The notes beneath the pieces are model-generated. The model was not told where the DNA came from. It saw nothing but the letters and a program-made list of their open reading frames with translations, and searched no databases. Position numbers and translations under genes: made by a program. Shown here one piece after another: positions 1-6,125 of a DNA stretch of 33,001 nt (its first letter is position 1; each line of letters opens with the position of its first letter). The stretch is from Butyrivibrio sp. (GTDB lineage Bacteria > Bacillota > Clostridia > Lachnospirales > Lachnospiraceae), in NCBI GenBank assembly GCA_024694565.1, contig JAILJR010000193.1, forward strand, positions 1-33,001. The letters run 5' to 3'.

Positions 1-2
1 AT

Positions 3-76
3 GTGCGTGTAGCTCAGCTGGATAGAGCGTCTGGCTACGGACCAGAAGGTCGTGGGTTCGAATCCTGTCACGCACA
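3..76 (+). tRNA. tRNA-Arg (anticodon ACG)
   Basis: A complete cloverleaf can be drawn. The acceptor stem pairs GTGCGTG (3-9) with CACGCAC (69-75), with discriminator A at 76. The anticodon arm is TCTGG-CTACGGA-CCAGA, giving anticodon ACG. The T loop is TTCGAAT. CCA is not encoded. The integrase lies directly downstream and points toward its 3' end, the usual arrangement for a prophage inserted in a tRNA gene. Confidence 0.95.
50..76 (+). other. Candidate attachment core (att) in the tRNA 3' end
   Basis: Inferred only. Phages with tyrosine integrases commonly recombine in the T arm and 3' end of a tRNA gene and rebuild it from phage DNA. The integrase stop codon is about 150 bp from this tRNA and no other host gene is seen. 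The matching second copy would lie beyond position 33001, so the core cannot be delimited here. Confidence 0.4.
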
Positions 77-85
77 TTATCAGAC

Positions 86-129
86 AAATAGCGGAAAGCC
101 CTGTAAACATGAGGTTTTCCGCTATTTTT
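86..129. terminator. Bidirectional terminator between tRNA-Arg and int
   Basis: A perfect 12-bp inverted repeat: AAATAGCGGAAA (86-97) and TTTCCGCTATTT (116-127), with an 18-nt loop. T residues follow on the plus strand, and the stem starts with A residues that serve the minus strand. It can end tRNA transcription and also stop leftward int transcription. Confidence 0.7.
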
Positions 130-227
130 GTTGTAGTTCAAAGTATGAAAAAGTGATAAAAAGTAAATGTAACTTTTGCGTAACCAGGGGCCATTTTGTA
201 ACCTGATGTAACCAAAATGTAACCAGG

Positions 228-1367
228 CTAAATGCCCAGTGCTTCATCAAGAGTCTGTCTGACGTTTTCTTTGGAGTCAACAATATGACTGTATACATCG
301 AGGACCATTTTTTCAGTGTCACCGAGAAGCTGGGCAATCTTTTTGGTGGAGATCTGCGGCACCTTGTAGCAGAGCTCCGTGCAGTAGTTGTGTCTGAATA
401 TATGTGGGGTAAGCCCCTGTATGGGCTTCTCGCCCTTGAATTTCTTTGCCTGTGGGTTGTATCCTGCAGCCACGTTCATGGCTGTTATGATGGAATCCCA
501 CATTCTCCTGAAGGCCGTCTCGGTCATCATCTCGGCATCCCGTCCGTGGAACAGGTAGGACGTGGAGCATTGTTCCACATATGGCTTTATTCTTGGTACC
601 AGCGCGGAGGGAATGGGAATGGTCCTCACGCCTCTCTCGGATTTGGGATAAGGCTTGAGCACGGGATTGTTCCCGTCAAAGACAATAACCTTGTTGATGC
701 TGACCTCATTCCTTGACCAGTTAAAATCGAACCTCGTAAGCGCCAGGGCTTCCTGCCTCCTGAGTCCGCATCCGTAAAGGAGGGAAAGAAAAGCATCCTT
801 CATGGGAGACAGCTCAACCTTCATAAAAGCGTCCTTCTCGATGTCGGTGAGGGGTCTCTTATTCGGTTTCTGATACCTGGGCAGGGTAATGTCCGTTGTG
901 ATGTCCTCAAGGGCAGAACGGGGCAATAAATGATCCCGCACAGCGCTCCTGATGATCTGCCGGAATGTTGTGGCGATATTCTTGCAGGTCTTGGGATGCT
1001 CCAGGTTGTTGTTAATGACCATCTGGAAGTGTGAGTGCTTAATGTCCATGATCCCCACATCATAGAGACAGTCAAAGTACTTGAGTGTGGTCCGGTACAT
1101 CCTCTGCGTGTTGATCTCTGAAGCGGCTTTACTGGATTCAAACCATCTCTGGGCATACTGTGGGAAGGTAAGGGCGGAGTATTTCACCGCTCCGCCTGAT
1201 TCCACTTGTCTCTTAAATTCATTTACCTGTTTTTCAAGATCCGCAGAGGATTTCTTGGAGACAAGTTTCTTGCGGTGCTTCTCACCGGTCTCTGTATAGG
1301 TGCCATCCCAGATCTGGGTGCACCATCCCTTTATCTGAGGATTGTATTTATACTTTGCCTTTGCCAT
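228..1367 (-). CDS. int: Phage tyrosine recombinase (integrase)
   Basis: This 379-residue protein is expected to catalyse site-specific integration of the phage into the adjacent tRNA-Arg and, with an excisionase, its removal. The N-terminal part (about 1-60) resembles an arm-binding domain and about 65-165 the SAM-like core-binding domain. The catalytic domain shows Arg203 in the GLRRQEA motif, His322 and Arg325 in HIFRH, and the nucleophile Tyr359 in DVYSHI. All key residues are present and the length is normal for the family. On the minus strand AAAGGAGGG lies just upstream of the ATG. It is the last gene before the tRNA and is transcribed away from the repressor, as in many Firmicutes prophages. 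Confidence 0.96.
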   Translation of the reverse strand: MAKAKYKYNPQIKGWCTQIWDGTYTETGEKHRKKLVSKKSSADLEKQVNEFKRQVESGGAVKYSALTFPQYAQRWFESSKAASEINTQRMYRTTLKYFDCLYDVGIMDIKHSHFQMVINNNLEHPKTCKNIATTFRQIIRSAVRDHLLPRSALEDITTDITLPRYQKPNKRPLTDIEKDAFMKVELSPMKDAFLSLLYGCGLRRQEALALTRFDFNWSRNEVSINKVIVFDGNNPVLKPYPKSERGVRTIPIPSALVPRIKPYVEQCSTSYLFHGRDAEMMTETAFRRMWDSIITAMNVAAGYNPQAKKFKGEKPIQGLTPHIFRHNYCTELCYKVPQISTKKIAQLLGDTEKMVLDVYSHIVDSKENVRQTLDEALGI

Positions 1368-1399
1368 TCTCCCTCCTTTCTAAAAAGAGGCGGGAAATA

Positions 1400-1777
1400 T
1401 TATCCCGCGCTCTCATCAATCTTAGTCTCTTTATATTTGTCCTGAGAGGCAAAGAACTGAGCCTGTTCAATCAGCCGGTTCCTGCCTTCTTCGTTGAGGA
1501 GTTCATAATATTTTAGGAGCTGTGCCTTTTGGACATCAACAGGAGCTGAAGAGGCAGCAGGCTCTGTCAATTGAGATATCTCGTCAGTGAGTAGTTCATC
1601 AGCTGTTATTCCAAGAGCATGAGAAATCTTCATGATTAAGTCAATATCAATCCTATTACTGTCTCTCTGAAGAAGAGAATAAAGCGTTGATGGTGTTACA
1701 TTAATGCGCTGAGCCAGTTCGTTTGTGTTCATAGATCTTTCATCTAATAGTGAAGTAAGTCTGTTCTTAATTCCCAT
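1400..1777 (-). CDS. CI-like XRE family repressor
   Basis: A 125-residue protein, starting at the ATG preceded by AGGAGGG on the minus strand. An upstream in-frame extension to 1894 exists but lacks a ribosome site and crosses the operators, so it was rejected. Residues about 5-65 form an XRE/Cro-CI helix-turn-helix: NELAQRINVTPSTLYSLLQ is the recognition region, followed by the LGITADELL segment common in this family. The C-terminal part (70-125) is short and helical, with no Ser/Lys LexA-type protease pair, so induction may use an anti-repressor or another route. It diverges from the Cro-like gene at 1936 over a region with four operator-like sites, fitting the lysogeny maintenance repressor. 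Confidence 0.88.
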   Translation of the reverse strand: MGIKNRLTSLLDERSMNTNELAQRINVTPSTLYSLLQRDSNRIDIDLIMKISHALGITADELLTDEISQLTEPAASSAPVDVQKAQLLKYYELLNEEGRNRLIEQAQFFASQDKYKETKIDESAG

Positions 1778-1804
1778 AAGTAAATCCCTCCTAATATTGA
1801 ATCT

Positions 1805-1914
1805 ATCACATTTGCGTAAGCGAGTAAATAAAAAGTTACGCAGAAGAGTAAAAAAGTATTTGACAAGATACGCAAATGAGTCTATTCTATACATATCAGT
1901 TACGCAACTGCGTA
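1805..1914. promoter_or_regulatory. Four-site operator array of the lysogeny switch
   Basis: Four 14-bp sites of the form TACGCA-NN-TGCGTA are centred exactly 32 bp apart: 1805-1818 (strong half is TGCGTA at 1813-1818), 1837-1850, 1869-1882 and 1901-1914. The last is a perfect palindrome, TACGCA-AC-TGCGTA. In the others one half is exact and the other degenerate. They lie between the divergent repressor and Cro-like genes and overlap the rightward promoter, so binding by the CI-like or Cro-like protein is the natural reading. The 32-bp step is close to three DNA turns, which would place bound dimers on one face. Confidence 0.75.
1860..1888 (+). promoter_or_regulatory. Rightward early promoter (PR-like)
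   Basis: TTGACA at 1860-1865 and TATTCT at 1883-1888 with a 17-bp spacer. The third operator-like site (1869-1882) fills the spacer and the fourth (1901-1914) covers the likely start site. It would drive the Cro-like gene and the early region, and be shut off by repressor. Confidence 0.65.
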
Positions 1915-1935
1915 GTTTTAAAGAAAGGAGGAGCC

Positions 1936-2139
1936 ATGTACCCGAATTTAAAAGCCGAGATGGCTAGGAACAATATTGAAATCAAGATGATTATGGATGC
2001 AACAGGAAAATCCAGAGCGGCTGTGTCGAACAATCTTAATGGGAGAGGGAGCTTTTCGATAGACGAGGCAATAAAAATCAGAAATACGATTTTTCCAGAT
2101 GCATCAATAGATTATCTGTTTGCGTTGAGCGAAAAATAA
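1936..2139 (+). CDS. Cro-like XRE family regulator
   Basis: A 67-residue protein that is almost entirely a helix-turn-helix domain. The ATG at 1936 follows AAAGGAGGAG closely; an upstream in-frame ATG at 1876 has no ribosome site and would overlap the operators. Visible elements are MIMDATGKSRAAVSNNL (turn and recognition helix) and a C-terminal ASIDYLF segment, typical of phage XRE proteins that select a site but do not oligomerise strongly. It is the first gene of the rightward operon opposite the repressor, which is the position of Cro. It probably binds the same operators and tips the switch to lytic growth. Confidence 0.83.
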   Translation: MYPNLKAEMARNNIEIKMIMDATGKSRAAVSNNLNGRGSFSIDEAIKIRNTIFPDASIDYLFALSEK

Positions 2140-2152
2140 GCCGCTGGCGCGG

Positions 2153-2176
2153 ATCTCTGAGGGAACCCTCAGAGAT
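2153..2176 (+). terminator. Hairpin after the cro-like gene
   Basis: Perfect inverted repeat ATCTCTGAGGG (2153-2163) and CCCTCAGAGAT (2166-2176) directly after the Cro-like stop codon. There is no T run, so it may be a weak or factor-dependent terminator, or an antitermination or processing site, rather than a strict intrinsic terminator. Confidence 0.5.
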
Positions 2177-2187
2177 ATAGTAACAAA

Positions 2188-2219
2188 TTGTAGTTACTTA
2201 TTGACATAAGTAACTACAA
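2188..2219. promoter_or_regulatory. Long perfect palindrome upstream of the VR1 gene
   Basis: TTGTAGTTACTTAT (2188-2201), spacer TGAC, then ATAAGTAACTACAA (2206-2219): a perfect 14-bp inverted repeat about 30 bp before the start of the DGR-targeted early gene. Its A/T-rich sequence and lack of a T run argue for an operator rather than a terminator. The 10-mer TAAGTAACTA in its right arm recurs at 4158-4167 before the rep gene. The bound protein is unknown. Confidence 0.55.
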
Positions 2220-2247
2220 AACAATCTTGACCAAAAGGAGAACATAA

Positions 2248-2826
2248 ATGAGGGAAGAAACAAAAAGGATACTCGAAAGTATCGATGAGTTAAAGAAAGC
2301 AATTGAAGAAGGAACCATCCGGGTAGAGGACGAGCTAATCACGAAGGACAAAGACGGAACGGCCATATTTGTAGTGGCAGATATCAGAGATGGCTGGATC
2401 ACATTTGTAAGGAAGTTCGTGCTCCAGGATGACAAGCCAATGAAGAGAAAAGACTTTGACCTTATCCAGTGGCTTAATTCTGATTACATGGAAACACTGG
2501 ATAAAGATCTTAAAGCCATAATGGTAGCTCCTGATGGGCAGCAGCTTATGGATCTCCCGAGAGAGATAGAGGTCTTTGGCAAAAACGAGTATGGAGTGAA
2601 AGAGGAAGGCAGCAGGTGGGAGTATTTCAAGAAGCTGAACACCCGGATCTGCGGAACCGGAGACGATGCAGAGTATTCAGAATGGTGGTGGCTGAATACA
2701 CCACACAGAGCTTCTGCCGCTCATTTCTGCAATTGCAACGACAATGGCCTTGCCAACTACGCCGGCGCTAGCAGTGCCAGCTTTTGTGTTCGTCCCCGCT
2801 TCATCTTAGCGCAGCGGAATCAGTAA
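2248..2826 (+). CDS. Remote DGR target protein (VR1), DUF6273/C-type-lectin-like
   Basis: A 192-residue protein of unknown function whose C-terminus (residues 155-184) is a DGR variable repeat. The N-terminal 30 residues are a charged helix. Residues about 40-192 resemble the DUF6273-type lectin-like fold: a WLNSDYM segment near 85, LMDLPREIEVFG near 110, WWWLNTP near 147, and a final VRPRFIL strand. There is no signal peptide or membrane helix, so it should be cytoplasmic or virion-borne. AAAAGGAG precedes the ATG. It sits right after the Cro-like gene, far from the tail genes, which is unusual because phage DGR targets are usually receptor-binding proteins. The DGR assignment is strong; the biological role is not known. 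Confidence 0.85.
   Translation: MREETKRILESIDELKKAIEEGTIRVEDELITKDKDGTAIFVVADIRDGWITFVRKFVLQDDKPMKRKDFDLIQWLNSDYMETLDKDLKAIMVAPDGQQLMDLPREIEVFGKNEYGVKEEGSRWEYFKKLNTRICGTGDDAEYSEWWWLNTPHRASAAHFCNCNDNGLANYAGASSASFCVRPRFILAQRNQ
2710..2799 (+). repeat. DGR variable repeat VR1
   Basis: Aligned without gaps to the template repeat at 32782-32871 (30 codons, 90 nt), VR1 differs at 14 positions. Every one is an adenine in the TR, including doublet changes in AAY codons (AAT to CTT, AAC to GCC, AAC to GGC, AAT to TTT). No C, G or T of the TR is changed. This is the signature of adenine mutagenesis by a DGR reverse transcriptase. Confidence 0.95.
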
Positions 2827-2848
2827 TCAGCCACCCCTCGTGGGTGGC
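2788..2848 (+). promoter_or_regulatory. VR1 target-recognition block: IMH-like sequence plus hairpin
   Basis: The 24 nt at 2788-2811 are identical to those at 32161-32184 behind VR2. The TR matches only the first ten and then diverges. Past the stop codon, GCCACCC (2830-2836) and GGGTGGC (2842-2848) form a 7-bp stem with a 5-nt loop. In the Bordetella phage DGR, an IMH and a downstream hairpin mark the acceptor site; the same layout is seen here. Confidence 0.8.
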
Positions 2849-2866
2849 CAGAAAAAGGAGGACCGT

Positions 2867-3058
2867 ATGAACGAGTGGCCACAATGTACATATCCAGGCA
2901 GATGCATTTTTAGGAAGGGCAGGGACTGCATGATATTAACAAATATGCCAAAGAAAAGAAAGGACGGCAACTGCCCATTCAGGAAAGAACATCCAAACGA
3001 CATTGGAGGAAAGGAGATAAAGCATGGATTATCCAGCAAAAGTAATGAAGATCAATGA
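2867..3058 (+). CDS. Small Cys-rich protein
   Basis: A 63-residue protein starting at the ATG preceded by AAAAAGGAGG. A GTG start at 2840 would lie inside the VR1 hairpin and was rejected. Four cysteines occur in the first half (CTYPGRC, then RDC and NCPF), suggesting a small zinc-binding knuckle. The C-terminal half is basic and probably disordered. It overlaps the next gene by 35 nt, so the two are likely translated together. No family was recognised. Confidence 0.65.
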   Translation: MNEWPQCTYPGRCIFRKGRDCMILTNMPKKRKDGNCPFRKEHPNDIGGKEIKHGLSSKSNEDQ

Positions 3059-3215
3059 CCTTGTAAAGATGGGGTGGTCAAAGAAGAACCTGCGGGAGAT
3101 CTACAACACACCGGGGCAGAAAATTGCCTGGAAGATGAGCAACGCAGTGAACAGCCCCATATTATTTGACACAGAAGAGCTTGAGAAGATGCGGAAAGCA
3201 AGATGTACAGGCTAA
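3024..3215 (+). CDS. Excisionase-like small DNA-binding protein
   Basis: A 63-residue basic protein with GGAAAGGAG before the ATG. The layout KINDLVKMGWSKKNLREIY, then GQKIAWKM, then a short hydrophobic strand (SPILFDTEELEKM) resembles small winged-helix proteins annotated as excisionase-like in Firmicutes mobile elements. In that family the protein bends DNA at the att site and directs the integrase toward excision. A role in gene regulation is equally possible. The position in the early operon, under the lytic promoter, fits an excisionase. The assignment rests on pattern recognition only. Confidence 0.5.
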   Translation: MDYPAKVMKINDLVKMGWSKKNLREIYNTPGQKIAWKMSNAVNSPILFDTEELEKMRKARCTG

Positions 3216-3224
3216 GGAGGAGAG

Positions 3225-3809
3225 ATGAAAGGGCTAAAAGAGACCCTCACTCTGATTGGGATAGCGCTGATCGCGCTTGGAGTGCTTCTGCACCTGAGCC
3301 ATTATCCAAAGGAAGAACAGCATGAAGAAATATGTACGTCTATCTGGGAAGAAGAACCGCAAACGGATATTTCAGAGCATGGAGCTGACGCGACTCCAAA
3401 AGCTGGATGGTATACAGCGGTCCTTTGCGAAGATGCAGGAGAAGAGATCATGACAAAAGAAGAGCAGGAATTATTGATGAAGCTGGCCTATGCCGAGGCC
3501 GGCAATCAGGGAGTCGAAGGAATGTGGCTGGTGATGAGTGTAGTTATCAACCGGAAGAACAGCCCGGATTATCCAAACAGTATCGTAGGAGTCATTTACC
3601 AGAAGAACCAGTTCGCCACAGTAAAGAACGGAGCCCTGGACAGGGCCATCATAACAGACAACTGCCGCGAAGCTCTGCGGCGGATCCTTAGCGGGGACGT
3701 GAAGGAGGACATCATAGGATTTGAGACTACCAAGTCCAAGGTCCTTGATAAATGGTTTCAGGCATCATTTGAACACAAGGACCACAGATTTTATGTGGCA
3801 AAAAAGTGA
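3225..3809 (+). CDS. Membrane-anchored SleB-type cell wall hydrolase
   Basis: A 194-residue protein. Residues 9-24 form one hydrophobic segment, then comes an acidic linker (25-75) and a hydrolase domain (about 78-194). The domain has the SleB/CwlJ pattern: LMKLAYAEAGNQGVEGM with Glu91 as likely catalytic residue, VVINRKNSPDYPNSIVGVIY, and QFATVKNG. This family cleaves peptidoglycan as a lytic transglycosylase or amidase. With the N-terminal anchor it would act on the outer face of the membrane. Its place in the early region, away from any holin, is odd for a lysin; it may remodel the wall in the lysogen or early in infection. TAAGGAGGAG precedes the ATG. Confidence 0.8.
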   Translation: MKGLKETLTLIGIALIALGVLLHLSHYPKEEQHEEICTSIWEEEPQTDISEHGADATPKAGWYTAVLCEDAGEEIMTKEEQELLMKLAYAEAGNQGVEGMWLVMSVVINRKNSPDYPNSIVGVIYQKNQFATVKNGALDRAIITDNCREALRRILSGDVKEDIIGFETTKSKVLDKWFQASFEHKDHRFYVAKK

Positions 3810-3841
3810 AGCAAAAGGGAATAAAGGTGAAGTAAAAGGGA

Positions 3842-4039
3842 ATGAGACAACTTGACACGACGGATCATGATAAGGCCCTCATGTTGGACCTCATCATTGA
3901 TGAACTCATAGATCAATACGAAAATAAACCGCCTGTTGAGAAAATATACCACTCCAGAGCGGAAAAGATAGGATATTCGATTGTAACGATGCTTGAGAGT
4001 AATGGATTCGTGACAAACGAGGGAATTGTGAGCAAATAA
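3842..4039 (+). CDS. Small helical protein of unknown function
   Basis: A 65-residue mainly helical, acidic protein with AAAAGGG as ribosome site. No motif was recognised. The upstream gap carries a short direct repeat (AAAAGGGAAT at 3814 and again at 3835), the second copy forming its ribosome site. It is the last gene before a 156-bp gap with two hairpins. Confidence 0.5.
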   Translation: MRQLDTTDHDKALMLDLIIDELIDQYENKPPVEKIYHSRAEKIGYSIVTMLESNGFVTNEGIVSK

Positions 4040-4041
4040 AA

Positions 4042-4064
4042 TGACCGGCTTGGGGGACCGGTCA
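4042..4064 (+). terminator. Hairpin after the 3842-4039 gene
   Basis: TGACCGG (4042-4048) and CCGGTCA (4058-4064) with a 9-nt loop, directly after a stop codon. No T run follows. It may be a weak terminator or, given the rep gene downstream, part of a replication or regulatory site. Confidence 0.4.
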
Positions 4065-4140
4065 AAGTATGAAAATTGGGGAGTAAAAGTTATCTGTTGT
4101 TTTAATTATAGCACCCCGCACCTCCAAAGACAAGAAAAAA

Positions 4141-4154
4141 GGCTCAATGGAGCC
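4141..4154. terminator. Short hairpin before the rep gene
   Basis: GGCTC (4141-4145), AATG, GAGCC (4150-4154). It is preceded by AAGAAAAAA, so on the minus strand it reads as a stem followed by a T run and could end leftward transcripts. There is no known minus-strand gene just to its right, so its purpose is unclear. Confidence 0.35.
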
Positions 4155-4195
4155 GTTTAAGTAACTATATTAAATATTAAAGTTAGAGGTATGGG

Positions 4196-5017
4196 ATGCT
4201 AGTCAGCGATAAGTACATATCAGAAAAGTTTATCGAGCGGGAGATACACCTCTCGGTGCCACAGGAGAGCGAGAGAAGCAAGAAGAGCAAGGCGAGCCCG
4301 TTGCAGATCGCCAAGCAGAACCACTGGAATAAAGTGAAAACCTGCCGGAGGACGATCCAGCTCAACTACAAGCCGGGAGACCTCTGGGTGACATTTGGCT
4401 ATAAGGGTGGGACACGGAAAGAGATGCACACCTTCTGCAAAGACATGGAGAAGCTGCAGGATTTCATCCGGGACGAGTATGGCGCTCAGGGTAAAGAGTT
4501 CAAGTGGATCCGTCGCCTTGAGATAGGCCGCAGAGGAGGGCTCCACGCTCATTTCTTAATCAACGACATCCCCGGAGCGCTTCAGATCTTGCAGAGATGC
4601 TGGAAGAAGGCTTCCAAGGATGCCGGAAGAGTCCACGTAGAACCCATAGACGATGATAACGGTTATGAGGGACTTGCCGAGTACATATGCAAGGACCCTT
4701 CAGAGGAAATTCAAGGGCAGATGGTCTTTCTGCTCCCAGAGGAGCGCAAAAGACTCTGCAAGATATCCTCGTCAAGGAATCTCAAGCGCCCGGTGAGGAT
4801 CCGGGAAAAAGTCAATGCCTGGTCAATACACAAGATACTGACAGGCAGGGACGTCCTCCTTGCGACAAAAGGATATTACATCGAGCCGCAGTCCGTCCGC
4901 ATGGGAATAAGCTCAGTCACACACACTCCATACATACGCTATAGGGAGCGGAAGATCGAGGACGAGAAGCCAGGCATCCTGCAAAAAGTAAAGAATCTGT
5001 TCCGGAGGGGAAAATGA
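4196..5017 (+). CDS. HUH-type Rep-like replication initiator
   Basis: A 273-residue protein. The segment RRLEIGRRGGLHAHFLIND holds the HUH motif as His117-Ala-His119, and EGLAEYICK carries the candidate nucleophile Tyr163 with Lys166, the Y-x-x-K of rolling-circle Rep proteins. HUH enzymes nick one strand at an origin and stay joined to its 5' end through the tyrosine. No helicase, primase or SSB gene is visible in the window, so this is the only evident replication gene. The ATG follows AGAGG; the stop overlaps the next ATG (ATGA). Residues 185-273 are basic and may bind origin DNA. The two hairpins just upstream are possible origin elements. A relaxase-like role in transfer seems less likely in this phage setting. 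Confidence 0.75.
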   Translation: MLVSDKYISEKFIEREIHLSVPQESERSKKSKASPLQIAKQNHWNKVKTCRRTIQLNYKPGDLWVTFGYKGGTRKEMHTFCKDMEKLQDFIRDEYGAQGKEFKWIRRLEIGRRGGLHAHFLINDIPGALQILQRCWKKASKDAGRVHVEPIDDDNGYEGLAEYICKDPSEEIQGQMVFLLPEERKRLCKISSSRNLKRPVRIREKVNAWSIHKILTGRDVLLATKGYYIEPQSVRMGISSVTHTPYIRYRERKIEDEKPGILQKVKNLFRRGK

Positions 5018-5718
5018 GAGTAGACATTTACGCACAAACGAACATTAAAGGGATTCGCAAGTCTAGCGGAGCCTTCCTGTGGCTGATCGAGACACAATCA
5101 GCAAAAGGACCCGCCACACTTAACGGCAAGAAAAGTGTCCTGAACGTGACCGGAAGGATTGCAGAGCTCATGGCGTTAACATGCGCACTTGAACGCCTGA
5201 CTAAGCCATGCGAGATCATGCTCCACGTGAATAACCCGAACCTCGCCAAGACACTAGATCAGGGATGGTTCAGCGCCTGGGTCGAGTCGGGATTTATCGA
5301 CTGCAAGGGCGAGGAGATAAAGGACGCCGACAAGTGGAGACATTTCCACGAGCTGCTAAAGATCCACACCCTTATCGGGATCACATCTGAGCGTCACACA
5401 TACAGCTCATGGATGGCCATGGAGCTCGGGATGGAAGATGAGCCGAAGAAGAATACATACTGCGACAAGATCATGCAGGCGGTGGAAATCATAGAGAGTA
5501 TTGACCTGTCAGAGGCAGCAGGCGTCAAGGATGCAAAAAACGCGATAAACACATTATGTGCAGTGTTTTATGAGAAATTTAAGCCCGCAAATAGCGGTTT
5601 TGTGAAAATTGAATCCTCGGGAAGCGGCATAAAACAATATACCAGCGGAGTTTTAACGGTCACAAACTCAGAAAACAAGCGGGATTCAGAGACTGAAGAA
5701 GCCGAAACCATTTTATAA
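5014..5718 (+). CDS. RNase H-like fold protein, probably degenerate
   Basis: A 234-residue protein translationally coupled to the Rep gene (ATGA overlap). The first 140 residues follow the RNase HI pattern: VDIYAQT with Asp4, an IAELMALTCAL helix with Glu51, a LHVNNPNLAK strand-turn, then GWFSAWVESGF and KDADKWRHFHELL. The third catalytic position, usually Asp-Ser in an xxDS turn, is Asn-Asn here (73-74), and no clear fourth Asp is seen. It may therefore bind hybrids without cutting, or use altered chemistry. The C-terminal 90 residues are not recognised. Pairing with a Rep suggests a role in replication. Confidence 0.55.
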   Translation: MRVDIYAQTNIKGIRKSSGAFLWLIETQSAKGPATLNGKKSVLNVTGRIAELMALTCALERLTKPCEIMLHVNNPNLAKTLDQGWFSAWVESGFIDCKGEEIKDADKWRHFHELLKIHTLIGITSERHTYSSWMAMELGMEDEPKKNTYCDKIMQAVEIIESIDLSEAAGVKDAKNAINTLCAVFYEKFKPANSGFVKIESSGSGIKQYTSGVLTVTNSENKRDSETEEAETIL

Positions 5719-5773
5719 TATGCACATTTAAAGCATTTATCAAATCACAATTTAACAATGGGGGATGGGGACA

Positions 5774-6115
5774 ATGAGCAAAAGGTCAAGAGCCTGCGAG
5801 TTCAGCCAGAAGGTACGTGAACAGATAAAGGAGAGAGATCAGGGCTGTATCTTCTGCCGCCTCGGATACATGTTGCCGCCAGAGGATGAGTTCTACATGG
5901 AGACCCACAGATATCAGATCATGCACTTTATTCCACGCTCACAGGGCGGGTTAGGGATTCCGGAGAATGGAGCTGTCGGATGCCTGTGGCATCATAACAT
6001 GCTGGACAATGGCAACAGGGACAACAGGGATGACATGCTCATACTCTTCGAAGCATATCTCCGTGCACGACACAAAGACTGGGACAAGAAAAAATTAACA
6101 TACAGCAAATGGTAA
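5774..6115 (+). CDS. HNH endonuclease-like protein
   Basis: A 113-residue protein with a Cys4-type HNH fold: Cys25-x-x-Cys28, then IMHFIPRSQGG with His51, Asn65, Cys70 and a WHHNMLDNG segment with His73/His74. HNH proteins bind a zinc or other divalent ion and cut DNA. It lies in the early region rather than beside the terminase, so a role in replication or recombination, or as a free homing-type nuclease, is more likely than packaging. The ATG at 5774 was chosen, with GGGG purines upstream; an in-frame ATG at 5765 is also possible. Confidence 0.75.
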   Translation: MSKRSRACEFSQKVREQIKERDQGCIFCRLGYMLPPEDEFYMETHRYQIMHFIPRSQGGLGIPENGAVGCLWHHNMLDNGNRDNRDDMLILFEAYLRARHKDWDKKKLTYSKW

Positions 6116-6125
6116 GGAGGGAGAA

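Noticed and set aside
1778-1894. N-terminal extension of the CI-like repressor
   Set aside because: It crosses three operator-like sites, has no ribosome site, and AGGAGGG supports the ATG at 1775-1777.
2201-2229. TTGACA at 2201 as a promoter for the VR1 gene
   Set aside because: No acceptable -10 hexamer lies 16-18 bp downstream; the hexamer is part of the palindrome spacer.
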